Shown here piece by piece: positions 24,921 to 33,895 of a stretch of DNA of 42,898 nt. The first letter of the stretch is position 1. Each line of letters begins with the position of its first letter. The notes under the pieces were generated by a model. The model was not told the origin of the DNA, did not search any database, and worked only from the letters and a program-made list of their open reading frames with translations. The position numbers and the translations under genes were made by a program. This stretch comes from Lachnospiraceae bacterium (GTDB taxonomy: Bacteria; Bacillota; Clostridia; Lachnospirales; Lachnospiraceae), in NCBI GenBank assembly GCA_029219245.1, contig JAQXTA010000070.1, positions 1-42,898 of the forward strand. The letters are read 5' to 3'.

Positions 24921-25751
24921 ATGCAGGATGAATTACTTTGCAACGCACCAATCGGTGTCTTTGATTCCGGTGTGGGAGGATTGACGGTTGCACGAGAAAT
25001 TATGCGCCAGTTACCAAACGAAAGAATTGTATATTTCGGGGATACGGCAAGGGTTCCTTATGGAAGCAAGTCCCGTGAGACCGTTACCAGATTTTCCAGA
25101 CAGATTGTACGTTTTCTGCAGACGCAGAATGTGAAGGCAATCGTAGTTGCCTGCAATACGGCAAGTGCATATGCACTGGATGATTTGGAGAAAGAAGTAG
25201 ATATTCCGATTATCGGTGTGGTCAAGCCGGGGGCAAAGGCAGCGCTGGAAGCTACTCGCAATGGTAGAATCGGTGTTATTGCAACAGAGGCGACAATTGG
25301 CAGCGGTATCTATAAAAGATACATAGAAAAATGTGACAGTAATGTTAATGTGATCGGTAAAGCCTGTCCCCTTTTTGTACCTCTGGCAGAGGAAGGGTTA
25401 TGGGAAGATCCGGTAACCGATGAAATTGCAAGAAGATATTTGACGGAATTGATTGATATTGACATTGATACCCTGATTCTTGGATGTACCCATTATCCGT
25501 TGTTGCGTTCAACGGTAGCCAAAATCATGGGAGATAAGGTTACGTTGGTAAATCCGGCTTATGAAACAGCAAGGGAATTAAAGGAATTACTGGAAAAAGA
25601 AGGTCTGGAAAGTCAGAAAAGACCGGAGCTTGGAACCGAGCTGTACCGCTTTTTTGTCAGTGATGCGGCAGACAAGTTTCAGAAGTTTGCCAACTCCATT
25701 ATTCCGTATGGAATACTTTCTGCGAAAGTAATTCATATTGATGAATACTGA
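24921..25751 (+). CDS. murI: Glutamate racemase
   Basis: A 276-residue enzyme that makes D-glutamate for peptidoglycan. PIGVFDSGVGGLTVAREI begins the fold, with FGDTARVPYGSKS following. The two catalytic cysteines are in VVACNTASAYA and LILGCTHYPLL. Length and order are normal. The start has AAGGA at moderate spacing. The downstream DUF1934 frame begins within or just after its last codons. Confidence 0.96.
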   Translation: MQDELLCNAPIGVFDSGVGGLTVAREIMRQLPNERIVYFGDTARVPYGSKSRETVTRFSRQIVRFLQTQNVKAIVVACNTASAYALDDLEKEVDIPIIGVVKPGAKAALEATRNGRIGVIATEATIGSGIYKRYIEKCDSNVNVIGKACPLFVPLAEEGLWEDPVTDEIARRYLTELIDIDIDTLILGCTHYPLLRSTVAKIMGDKVTLVNPAYETARELKELLEKEGLESQKRPELGTELYRFFVSDAADKFQKFANSIIPYGILSAKVIHIDEY

Positions 25752-25803
25752 CAGATGGCTGTCAGGCGAATACGAATGTAACATGGATGAAGGAACAGCG
25801 AAA

Positions 25804-26253
25804 ATGGATAAAGATGTACTGATATCTCTGCGCGGCCTGCAGTTTGGACAAAGTGAAGGCGAGGCAGAGCAGATAGAAACCATTACGGTGGGCACTTATT
25901 ACGAGAGAAACGGTAAGTATTATGTGCTCTATGAGGAAGTGACAGAAGGCTTTGATGAGCATACCAAGAACCGGATGAAATTCGGAGAACATTTCCTGGA
26001 ACTTACCAGAACCGGTCTGATTAATGTCCACATGGTATTTGAAGAAAACAGGAAAAACATGACAAGCTATCATACACCCTATGGAAATATTCTGATTGGA
26101 ATTGATACGAAACAAATCCGAATAGAAAAAGAAGAGGATAGAATTGGTGTCACGGTGGATTATGCGTTGGAAGTGAATTACGAGATGATGGCAGATTGCC
26201 AGATTATGATGGAGATACGTTCCAAAGAAAAAAGAGAAGCATTTCTTTTATAA
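25804..26253 (+). CDS. DUF1934 (YwiB-like) beta-barrel protein
   Basis: A 149-residue protein from the chosen start. Features are MDKDVLISLRGLQFG, ETITVGTYYERNGKYYVLYEE, YHTPYGNILIGIDTKQI and VDYALEVNYEMMADCQIMMEI, matching the calycin-like DUF1934 family (YwiB in Bacillus). The frame is open to 25738, overlapping murI by 14 bases, but only the ATG at 25804 has a good RBS (GAAGGA, 9 bases away), and family members begin near this Met. Function is unknown; the murI neighbourhood hints at the cell envelope. The last codons form one arm of the terminator at 26230. Confidence 0.82.
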   Translation: MDKDVLISLRGLQFGQSEGEAEQIETITVGTYYERNGKYYVLYEEVTEGFDEHTKNRMKFGEHFLELTRTGLINVHMVFEENRKNMTSYHTPYGNILIGIDTKQIRIEKEEDRIGVTVDYALEVNYEMMADCQIMMEIRSKEKREAFLL

Positions 26254-26270
26254 TAAAGCTTCTCTTTTAG
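26230..26270 (+). terminator. Bidirectional terminator between convergent genes
   Basis: AAAAGAGAAGC (26230-26240) pairs with GCTTCTCTTTT (26258-26268). T runs flank both sides when each strand is read 5' to 3', so it serves the DUF1934 gene and the convergent gene ending at 26299. It overlaps the 3' end of the DUF1934 coding sequence. Confidence 0.75.
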
Positions 26271-26298
26271 TTTGCGCGCCTGGCGGCGCACGTTTCCA

Positions 26299-26775
26299 TT
26301 ATTTAACAGGTATTGCACCGGCTTTTTCCTGTGCTTTTTCAAGAGCACGTTTGAAGAAGCCTTTTTTCTTCTGCTCTACCGGAGCCTGCTTTCCATGCAG
26401 TCCCTTTACATCGGTAATATAGATGCCGCTGACAACGGCTTTTACTTCTTTCTTGACCGGAATGGAATCAAATATTTTCTCATCCGAAATCAGTGTCATA
26501 ATCTGCGGACCAACTTTGGCCTTGACAACCGGCAGCTTGGAGCCTCTTAACAATTTCGGTGTCTGGTCAATAACCGCCTGCGGCAGACCGGATTCTTTAA
26601 GCTTCATTCTTTTTTTATCAATAATCAGCATGGAAACAGTCTGCTTCATGGCATCGATCTGTGACTGCTGTGACTCCTGCTTCTTCTGCATTTTCTTTCC
26701 GAAAAAATACAAAGCAATTACGGCAATAATAAGAACTGCCAAAATGCACAATAATACAATGGATAACGTGCTCAT
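26299..26775 (-). CDS. Membrane-anchored hypothetical protein
   Basis: A 158-residue protein with a single N-terminal transmembrane helix (STLSIVLLCILAVLIIAVIALYFFG) followed by a Lys/Gln-rich coiled region (KKMQKKQESQQSQIDAMKQT) and a soluble domain (LLRGSKLPVVKAKVGPQIMT). The C-terminal tail is basic and Lys-rich. The start has GGGAGG. The orientation is probably helix in the membrane with the bulk in the cytoplasm. I do not recognise the family. Confidence 0.75.
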   Translation of the reverse strand: MSTLSIVLLCILAVLIIAVIALYFFGKKMQKKQESQQSQIDAMKQTVSMLIIDKKRMKLKESGLPQAVIDQTPKLLRGSKLPVVKAKVGPQIMTLISDEKIFDSIPVKKEVKAVVSGIYITDVKGLHGKQAPVEQKKKGFFKRALEKAQEKAGAIPVK

Positions 26776-26854
26776 ATAGGTACCTCCCGAGTTTTCTTGC
26801 TTTTTGCACAGAATATTTTAACATTGATTCCGGTATTAAGCAAGGAAAACCTTT

Positions 26855-26876
26855 TTTCTGGATTGTTTCTGGATTG
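26855..26876. repeat. Tandem 11-bp direct repeat upstream of the GH43 gene
   Basis: TTTCTGGATTG occurs twice in immediate succession. It lies in the divergent region between the hypothetical membrane protein and the GH43 gene, where a regulator could bind side by side. Confidence 0.5.
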
Positions 26877-27002
26877 TTTTGAAAAAATGAATGTATTCTT
26901 TTTACAATTTTTTGGGTATTTTTCAAAAGAACATATTGATAATATTAGAACATAGTGAAGAGTCTTATATCAAATTCAAACAAATATCAGGAGGAATTAA
27001 AC

Positions 27003-28523
27003 GTGAAGATACAAAATCCAATCATCAGAGGCTTTTATCCAGATCCAAGTATATGTGAGGCAAATGGTAAATATTATGTTGTTTGCAGTACATTTCAGTT
27101 CTTTCCCGGTGTGCCCATTTTTGAGAGCGAGGATTTGATCAACTGGAAACAGGTGGGAAACTGTCTTACCAGATTAAGTCAGGTAGAACTTCATCAAATT
27201 CCAAGTTCGGGAGGGGTATTTGCTCCGACGCTCAGATATTATGACGGAACCTTTTATATGGTTACGAACAATAATACATTTGGTAAAAATTTTTATATAT
27301 CAACTAAGGATATTACAGGAGAATGGTCGGAACCTATATTTGTTGATCAGGAAGGAATTGATCCCTCTCTTCTGTTTGACAATGGGAAAGTGTATTTTAC
27401 AAGCAATGGCACTTATGAAGGCAAGGGATGCATTATGCAATGTGAAATAGATATAAACACTGGTGAAAAACTAACAGAAACAGTTCCCATTTGGATTGGA
27501 AATGGTGGCAGGTATTTAGAGTCACCACATCTGTATCATATCGGAAAGTATTATTATCTCTTTGCGGCAGAAGGTGGGACAGAATACGGACATATGATTA
27601 CCTACGCAAGAGCAGAGAAACCATTTGGCCCGTTTGAGTCCTATGCAGGGAATCCTTTGTTAACCAATAGAAATGTTGGTGGCAATGAAAATCTCATTCA
27701 GGGTATAGGACATGGAGATTTGATTCAGTATAAGGATGGAAATTATTATATCATTTGCCTCGGATTCAGGCAGAATGGTATATGGTCTCCATTCCATCAT
27801 CTTGGAAGAGAAGTTTTTTTGGCACCTGTATTCATCGATGACAATGGATGGATATTTGCAAAAGAAAATGGACAAGTAAACGAGTGGGTGGATACAAGTA
27901 TCGAAACATCGTTACCGTCATCAGACCGGTATAATATTAGTTTTGAAAATACCGATTTAAGTGACTTCAGATGGATGTATATAAGAGATTATAAGGCAGA
28001 TAATTATCGTTTTGAGAATCATAAGCTTATTCTCAAAGGCACAGAAATCGATTTGAATAAAGCTGACACACCAACGTTTGTAGGAATCAGGCAATCGGAA
28101 TTCTATACCGATTTGTCTGTGGTGGTAAATTCGCAGGCTAAAGAAGCCGGTGTTACATTTTATATGGATGAACAGCAGCATTATGATTTGTTCGTATACA
28201 ATGATGCACCGAAAGAAAAATGTGAGGTTAGGCTTCGCATTCGTGTAGGGGATGCAGAGTCGATAAATGGAAGAATCGTTTTAGAGGATACTGATTATGA
28301 AGGTGGAATTAAGCTTCACATTGTATCGACAAATGAAGAATATTCTTTTTATGTGGTTACAGCAAGTGGTGAAATCCATTTGGGAAGTGCAAAATGTAAG
28401 TATCTATCTTCTGAGGTCGCGGGAGGATTTACAGGTGTACTCATGGGACTCTACGCAGTAGATAATAATGGGCAGCAGGCTGTGTTCAGTGAACTTGCTT
28501 GGGTCCAGAAAAATGCAAATTAA
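27003..28523 (+). CDS. Family 43 glycoside hydrolase (beta-xylosidase/alpha-L-arabinofuranosidase)
   Basis: A 506-residue GH43 enzyme starting with GTG at 27003, chosen because AGGAGG sits 7 bases upstream; the frame is open to an ATG at 26955 that has no RBS. The five-bladed propeller begins IQNPIIRGFYPDPSI with general base Asp14. GIDPSLLFD supplies the second Asp, and YLESPHLYHIGKYYYL the acid Glu. From ~residue 310 a beta-sandwich (SDRYNISFENTDLSDFRWMYIRD onward) matches the C-terminal domain of xylosidase-type GH43 proteins. No signal peptide. It forms a pair with the GH27 gene 68 bases downstream. The target is probably arabinose- or xylose-containing plant oligosaccharides. Confidence 0.9.
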   Translation: MKIQNPIIRGFYPDPSICEANGKYYVVCSTFQFFPGVPIFESEDLINWKQVGNCLTRLSQVELHQIPSSGGVFAPTLRYYDGTFYMVTNNNTFGKNFYISTKDITGEWSEPIFVDQEGIDPSLLFDNGKVYFTSNGTYEGKGCIMQCEIDINTGEKLTETVPIWIGNGGRYLESPHLYHIGKYYYLFAAEGGTEYGHMITYARAEKPFGPFESYAGNPLLTNRNVGGNENLIQGIGHGDLIQYKDGNYYIICLGFRQNGIWSPFHHLGREVFLAPVFIDDNGWIFAKENGQVNEWVDTSIETSLPSSDRYNISFENTDLSDFRWMYIRDYKADNYRFENHKLILKGTEIDLNKADTPTFVGIRQSEFYTDLSVVVNSQAKEAGVTFYMDEQQHYDLFVYNDAPKEKCEVRLRIRVGDAESINGRIVLEDTDYEGGIKLHIVSTNEEYSFYVVTASGEIHLGSAKCKYLSSEVAGGFTGVLMGLYAVDNNGQQAVFSELAWVQKNAN

Positions 28524-28591
28524 ATTAAAAAAGCTTAGAATGAAATATTAGTTGAGGTTTAGATAAAAAAGTAATAGTAGGAGGGAAAATT

Positions 28592-29851
28592 ATGGTAGCA
28601 CAATTACCACCAAGAGGATGGAACAGTTGGGATTGTTATGGCGCGGCTGTAAAGGAAGCACAGGTTCGGGCAAATGCGGAATATATAGCTATGAATATGA
28701 AAGAATATGGATATGAATATGTTGTTGTAGATATTCAATGGTATCAGCCTACAGCAGGATCTCATGAATATGAACCTTTTTCCGATTTATGCATGGATGA
28801 ATATGGAAGATTGATACCGGCTGTAAACAGATTTCCGTCGGCGGCTGATGGAAAAGGATTTAAGCCTTTGGCTGATTACATTCATAGTCTTGGTCTTAAA
28901 TTTGGTATCCATATTATGCGTGGTATGCCTAGAATGGCAGCACATAAGAAACTCCCGGTCATGGGAACCGACCAACATGCAGGGATGGTTGCCGATCCCG
29001 GTTCTATATGTGCATGGAATCCGGATATGTATGGGCTCAAGTGTGAAACCAATGAAGCCGGTGCACGTGCTTATTATGAAAGTATTTTTGCTTTATATGC
29101 AGAGTGGGGAGTTGACTTTATCAAACTTGATGATATTGCCAGAGAATATCCTCGCTGCAAGCGGGAAATTGAAATTATTTCTGAATCACTGCGTAATTGT
29201 GGAAGAGATATGGTTCTAAGCCTTTCTCCCGGACCAGCGATACTTGAAACGTCAGAACATTTAAAACAATATGCCAATATGTGGCGTATTACGGATGATT
29301 TCTGGGACCAATGGGATGCACTTCTTAATATGTTTGAAAAAGCCAGAGTGTGGTGTACGCATGCAGGTCCTGGTCATTGGCCGGATGCGGATATGCTTCC
29401 GGTAGGGGCCCTTCGCAGATGCTCAGAACCAAATGGATGGACTGCATTTAATGAGGCTGAGCAGAGAACTATGATGAGTCTTTGGTGCATGATGAGAGCT
29501 CCGCTTATAGTGGGAGCGGATCTTCCGGAAAATGATGACTTTACACTGCGATTGCTAACGAACAAAGAAGTTCTTGCTATTGAGGAAAAATCCCACTGCG
29601 GCCATGAACTATATCATACGGATGAAGAAATAGCTTGGATAGCGCCGATGAAGAAAGGAAATGGCTGTTACATAGCTTTGTTTAATGTAAGTGATGAGAG
29701 CAGAGAGATGACAATAGACTTAGCTAATTACGAACTGGAAAAAGCTGAGAAGGCAACCGAACTTTGGAGTGGAAAAACAGTAAAAATCGATAGTAGGATT
29801 ACTACTGTTGCTGAGGCACATGATGCGGTGATTTATAAGATTATGTTTTAA
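28592..29851 (+). CDS. Family 27 glycoside hydrolase (alpha-galactosidase/beta-L-arabinopyranosidase)
   Basis: A 419-residue GH27 enzyme with the family opening PPRGWNSWDCYG, the barrel strand YVVVDIQWY, nucleophile Asp180 in DFIKLDDI and acid/base Asp236 in WRITDDFWDQW. MMSLWCMMRAPLIVGADLP precedes a C-terminal beta-domain. No signal peptide; the start has AGGAGGG. GH27 includes alpha-galactosidases and beta-L-arabinopyranosidases, and the D/W-rich substrate loop here (QWYQPTAGSHEY) differs from the classical plant-type alpha-galactosidase, so the sugar is left open. With GH43 it makes a small second oligosaccharide unit, separate from the locus at 1-20642. Confidence 0.88.
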   Translation: MVAQLPPRGWNSWDCYGAAVKEAQVRANAEYIAMNMKEYGYEYVVVDIQWYQPTAGSHEYEPFSDLCMDEYGRLIPAVNRFPSAADGKGFKPLADYIHSLGLKFGIHIMRGMPRMAAHKKLPVMGTDQHAGMVADPGSICAWNPDMYGLKCETNEAGARAYYESIFALYAEWGVDFIKLDDIAREYPRCKREIEIISESLRNCGRDMVLSLSPGPAILETSEHLKQYANMWRITDDFWDQWDALLNMFEKARVWCTHAGPGHWPDADMLPVGALRRCSEPNGWTAFNEAEQRTMMSLWCMMRAPLIVGADLPENDDFTLRLLTNKEVLAIEEKSHCGHELYHTDEEIAWIAPMKKGNGCYIALFNVSDESREMTIDLANYELEKAEKATELWSGKTVKIDSRITTVAEAHDAVIYKIMF

Positions 29852-29861
29852 TTGGATAATA

Positions 29862-29884
29862 TGAACTTTTGGCTGAACTTTTGG
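29862..29884. repeat. Direct repeat upstream of the FKBP-like lipoprotein gene
   Basis: TGAACTTTTGG occurs twice with a 1-base spacer. Immediately after it an inverted repeat GAAAG-N5-CTTTC is present (about 29885-29899). Both could be operator elements for the gene at 30011, or belong to the 3' region of the GH27 gene. Confidence 0.45.
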
Positions 29885-30010
29885 AAAGAAACACTTTCAA
29901 GAGTATAAAATTTGTGATATATTCTAGTATAGTGTATTGAGAATATAAAAGAGATAATTGCCATATAAGCAGGTTATCCGTCAAAAAAATAGAAAGGCTA
30001 AAGGGAAATG

Positions 30011-31078
30011 ATGAAAAAGAAGATAGCAATCTTAGCAGTTACGGCCATGCTGGCAGGTATGCTGACCGGCTGTAGTAAAAATGCAACCTATTTAAGTGAA
30101 ATCACAGCAAAAGATTATGTTACACTGGGAGAATATAAAGGAATTGAGGTAACCGTAGAAGAACCGGCCGTTGCCGATGAATATGTGGATGCCTATATCG
30201 ATTATGTATTGTCCCAGAATGCCGTATCAACGGATATTACTGACCGACCGGTAGAAGAAGGAGATGTTGTGAATATTGATTATGCCGGATATAAGGATGG
30301 TGTCGCATTCGACGGCGGTACGGCGCAGGGGCAAACTCTGGAAATCGGTTCCGGACGGTTTATTCCGGGTTTTGAAGATGGTCTGATTGGTGCGAATATC
30401 GGTGACGAAGTATCACTGGAACTGACCTTCCCGGAGAATTACACAAACGAAGAACTGGCCGGCGCGGCAGTTACTTTTGAGGTAAAGATTAATGGAATAA
30501 GTGTGGTAGAGGTACCGGAGCTTAACGATGAATATGTACAGGGACTTGGAATTGAGGGATGCAGTACAGCGCAGGAGTATCGGGATTATATATATGAAAT
30601 TTTCTATGCCGATGCAGTCAGCACTTATAACCGTACACTGAAAAGTGAGATTACCGATGCGGTTCTGGCAAATTGCGTATTCAAAGAGATTCCGGAGAAA
30701 ATGGTAGACCGTTATTACAATGTGGTTACCGATAGCATGTCGGCAGCAGCCGTTTCTTACAATATGGATCTTGCAACCTATATGCAGAGCTATTACGGTC
30801 TGGATGCGGAATCTTATCCGGAGACTTTCCGGGAAGAGGCGAAAAACATGGCGCAGCAGTATATTATGTTCCAGGCGATTGCAGATGTGGAAGATCTCAA
30901 TCTGACGGAGGAAGAAATTGCACAGTCCATGGAAGAAAAAGCAGCATCATATGGCTATGAATCGGTGGAACAATTTAAAGAAGAAACCGATACGGAAACT
31001 TTCGGGGAATACTTGATGGCAGAAAAGGTTATGGAATTTTTAATCGATAATGCCGTTATCAATACAACAACAAAGTAA
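30011..31078 (+). CDS. FKBP-type peptidyl-prolyl isomerase lipoprotein (trigger-factor-like)
   Basis: A 355-residue lipoprotein: a charged start, a hydrophobic stretch and lipobox LTGC. Residues ~80-165 form an FKBP/trigger-factor isomerase domain (EEGDVVNIDYAGYKDGVAFD, IPGFEDGLIG, ELTFPENYTNEELAG). The remainder resembles the trigger-factor C-terminal chaperone arm. It lacks the ribosome-binding N-domain, so it is an extracytoplasmic folding factor rather than Tig itself. ATG at 30008 and 30011 are adjacent; the second has better spacing to AAGGG. Expected to help fold secreted proteins on the outer face of the membrane, by analogy with PrsA-like foldases. Confidence 0.87.
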   Translation: MKKKIAILAVTAMLAGMLTGCSKNATYLSEITAKDYVTLGEYKGIEVTVEEPAVADEYVDAYIDYVLSQNAVSTDITDRPVEEGDVVNIDYAGYKDGVAFDGGTAQGQTLEIGSGRFIPGFEDGLIGANIGDEVSLELTFPENYTNEELAGAAVTFEVKINGISVVEVPELNDEYVQGLGIEGCSTAQEYRDYIYEIFYADAVSTYNRTLKSEITDAVLANCVFKEIPEKMVDRYYNVVTDSMSAAAVSYNMDLATYMQSYYGLDAESYPETFREEAKNMAQQYIMFQAIADVEDLNLTEEEIAQSMEEKAASYGYESVEQFKEETDTETFGEYLMAEKVMEFLIDNAVINTTTK

Positions 31079-31166
31079 ATTTTTGCAAAAAGCAAATAAC
31101 AATCAAGGAAATAGTAGAAAAAAGGGAAAATATACAAAAGGGATACTATAGGAAGGCGAGGTTTAT

Positions 31167-32558
31167 ATGGAACTGACAGATATCAAGGATTTATATCGTA
31201 ACAGCGAAAGCTACATTGACAAAGAAGTGACCATTGGCGGATGGGTAAGAAGCATTCGGGACTCCAAAACATTTGGATTTATTGTGGTAAACGACGGTAC
31301 TTTTTTTGAACCACTTCAGATTGTTTACAGTGACAGTCTGGAAAATTTTGAAACCATTTCCAAATTAAACGTAGGTTCTGCGATTGTGGCAAAAGGTAAA
31401 ATTGTTGCAACTCCACAGGCAAAACAGAAATTTGAAATGCAGGCAGAAGAGATTATGATTGAAGGTGCTTCTACTGCAGATTATCCGTTACAGAAAAAAA
31501 GACATACGTTTGAATACCTGAGAACCATTTCTCATTTAAGACCAAGAACAAATACTTTTCAGGCTACGTTTCGTGTACGTTCCCTGATTGCTTATGCGAT
31601 TCACACCTTTTTTCAGGAAAGAGGCTTCGTGTATGTGCATACACCGCTTATTACCAGCAGCGACTGTGAAGGCGCCGGTGAAATGTTCCAGGTTACCACA
31701 TTGGATTTGAATAATATTCCGAGAAACGAGGATGGCAGCATTGATTACAGTCAGGATTTCTTCGGAAAACCAACCAACTTAACCGTAAGCGGACAGCTGA
31801 ATGTTGAAACCTATGCATTTGCTTTTAAGAACGTCTATACCTTTGGACCTACCTTCCGCGCGGAGAATTCAAATACCACAAGACATGCGGCAGAATTTTG
31901 GATGATTGAACCCGAAATTGCCTTTGCGGACTTAACCGATGATATGATGTTAGCCGAAGCTATGTTAAAACACGTCATTCGTTACGTTCTGGAGAATGCA
32001 CCGGAGGAAATGAATTTCTTTAACCAGTTTGTAGACAAGGGACTGATTGAAAGATTACAGCATGTGCTAAATTCCGACTTTGGACATGTTACTTATACGG
32101 AAGCAATTAAGATTCTCGAGAAACACAACGATGAATTTGAATATAAGGTATACTGGGGATGTGACTTGCAGACAGAGCATGAACGTTATCTGACTGAGCA
32201 GGAATTTAAACGTCCGGTATTCGTAACCGATTATCCGAAGGAAATCAAAGCTTTCTATATGAAGTTGAATGAAGACGGTAAGACAGTAGCAGCCATGGAT
32301 TGTCTGGTACCGGGAATCGGTGAAATTATTGGTGGAAGCCAGAGAGAAGACAATCTGGAAGTATTGGAGAAGAGGATGGAAGAGATGGGACTGAATAAGG
32401 AAGATTACCAGTTCTATCTTGACCTTAGAAAATATGGCTCTGCAAGACACGCAGGATTTGGTCTTGGATTTGAAAGATGCGTTATGTATCTGACAGGTAT
32501 GGGCAATATCAGAGATGTTATTCCATTTCCAAGAACCGTAAAGAACTGTGAGTTATAG
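31167..32558 (+). CDS. asnS: Asparaginyl-tRNA synthetase
   Basis: A 463-residue class II synthetase. The N-terminal OB-fold anticodon domain ([19 protein letters not shown]) is followed by class II motif 1, motif 2 ([22 protein letters not shown]) and motif 3 ([27 protein letters not shown]). [11 protein letters not shown] identifies AsnRS rather than AspRS. Length is normal. The leader is under 90 bases and I see no T-box in it. The RBS is weakly AGG-like (GGCGAGG). Confidence 0.97.
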   Translation: MELTDIKDLYRNSESYIDKEVTIGGWVRSIRDSKTFGFIVVNDGTFFEPLQIVYSDSLENFETISKLNVGSAIVAKGKIVATPQAKQKFEMQAEEIMIEGASTADYPLQKKRHTFEYLRTISHLRPRTNTFQATFRVRSLIAYAIHTFFQERGFVYVHTPLITSSDCEGAGEMFQVTTLDLNNIPRNEDGSIDYSQDFFGKPTNLTVSGQLNVETYAFAFKNVYTFGPTFRAENSNTTRHAAEFWMIEPEIAFADLTDDMMLAEAMLKHVIRYVLENAPEEMNFFNQFVDKGLIERLQHVLNSDFGHVTYTEAIKILEKHNDEFEYKVYWGCDLQTEHERYLTEQEFKRPVFVTDYPKEIKAFYMKLNEDGKTVAAMDCLVPGIGEIIGGSQREDNLEVLEKRMEEMGLNKEDYQFYLDLRKYGSARHAGFGLGFERCVMYLTGMGNIRDVIPFPRTVKNCEL

Positions 32559-32605
32559 GAACTGTAAGGAAAAAGAAGTGTAAACGAAAAAGATTGAGGC
32601 GCATA

Positions 32606-33892
32606 ATGGCACAAATGAAAAAAAGATTTATAAGATTCATCAGCATAATGACAGCCTTAACATTGCTTGTTGTAGTGGTAGAACCGGTGCGTGCTACCAC
32701 TATTTCTGATTTGCAAAAACAGAAAGAAGAGAATGAAAAAAAACTGAACAATATCAATGGACAGATTTCCGATTACAAAGGGGCACAGGCAGACCTGAAT
32801 GATGAAATCGAAGAACTGGATGCCGAAATGGTATCCCTGCTCACTGATATCAATCTGATTGAAGAAGCCATCGCGGATAAGGAAGAAGAAATCGCGCAGA
32901 CGCAGGTAGATTACGATGCGGCGGTAGCGACGAAGGACGAACAATATGAGTCCATGAAGGTGCGTATTAAGTTCATGTATGAAAAAGGGGATGTCTCCTA
33001 CCTGCAGCTTTTTACGGAATCCTTGAATATAAGCGATATGCTCAATAAAACGCATTATGTAGAAGAACTTTATGAGTATGACAGAAATCTGCTGGAAGAA
33101 TACCAGGCAACGGTAGAGCAGGTAGCGGCACTGCAGGATAAGCTGGAAGAAGAAAAGTCGGAGTTGCAGACCTCCAAGTACGAATTGGTAGAAGAACAGA
33201 CTTATGTGGAAGAGGTGCTTGCTGATAAAAAACAGGAATATGAGAATTATGCGGTTGTGTTGGCAAAGGTAAAACAGGAAGCGGCCGCCTATACGACTAA
33301 GATTAAGCAGGAAACAGCACAGATTCGTAAACTAGAGGAAGAGGAACGAAAGCGTAAGGAAGAGGAAGAGAGAAAGCGAAAAGAGGAAGAAGAACGAAAG
33401 AAGGCCGAGCAGGAGGCACTGCTCGCTGCACAGAATAGCGAGAGCCAGGAGAATTCCGGGGATTCCGACAATCAATCGGCATCTACGGAAAGTAATTCTG
33501 GAAGTTCCGGCAGCCAATCGGCTCCGGCTCCATCAAACTCCGGTGGCAGCAGTAAGGGACAACAGATTGCCAATTATGCCTGCCAGTTTATTGGGAATCC
33601 CTATGTGGCGGGAGGAACCAGCCTGACGGACGGCGCGGACTGTTCCGGTTTTGTTATGTCGGTTTATCAGGCATTTGGTTATTCCCTTCCGAGAAGCTCT
33701 TATGCACAGTCAGGAGTAGGAACGGCAGTGTCTTATACGGAGGCACAGCCGGGAGATATTATCTATTATGGCGGTCATGTAGGGATATACATAGGAAATG
33801 GACAGATAGTACATGCCAGTACAGAACGTACCGGTATTAAGATTACTTCCGCAACTTACCGGAGCATTATTACGGTAAGAAGGGTTGTATAA
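32606..33892 (+). CDS. Secreted NlpC/P60 peptidoglycan hydrolase with coiled-coil domain
   Basis: A 428-residue exported protein from the ATG at 32606 (GAGG 6 bases upstream; an upstream TTG frame is less likely). The signal peptide (KKRFIRFISIMTALTLLVVVVEPVRA) is cleaved near ATT. A long coiled coil runs to ~residue 265, ending in a highly charged E/R/K repeat. A Ser/Asn/Gly linker (~280-315) leads to a C-terminal NlpC/P60 domain with catalytic Cys346 (GADCSGFVMSVYQAFG) and His in GGHVGIYIG, with a third polar residue in VHAS. This architecture is that of CwlO/PcsB-type D,L-endopeptidases that work with FtsEX in cell separation. It is convergent with the next gene, 3 bases apart. Confidence 0.9.
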   Translation: MAQMKKRFIRFISIMTALTLLVVVVEPVRATTISDLQKQKEENEKKLNNINGQISDYKGAQADLNDEIEELDAEMVSLLTDINLIEEAIADKEEEIAQTQVDYDAAVATKDEQYESMKVRIKFMYEKGDVSYLQLFTESLNISDMLNKTHYVEELYEYDRNLLEEYQATVEQVAALQDKLEEEKSELQTSKYELVEEQTYVEEVLADKKQEYENYAVVLAKVKQEAAAYTTKIKQETAQIRKLEEEERKRKEEEERKRKEEEERKKAEQEALLAAQNSESQENSGDSDNQSASTESNSGSSGSQSAPAPSNSGGSSKGQQIANYACQFIGNPYVAGGTSLTDGADCSGFVMSVYQAFGYSLPRSSYAQSGVGTAVSYTEAQPGDIIYYGGHVGIYIGNGQIVHASTERTGIKITSATYRSIITVRRVV

Positions 33893-33895
33893 AAA

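Noticed and set aside
26271-26295. A second hairpin (TGCGC/GCGCA) next to the 26230 terminator
   Set aside because: Only 5 base pairs with a poor loop and no T run; the neighbouring 11-base-pair stem explains termination.
31079-31166. A T-box leader before asnS
   Set aside because: The gap is under 90 bases and contains neither the AGGGTGGNACCGCG-like T-box sequence nor a terminator.
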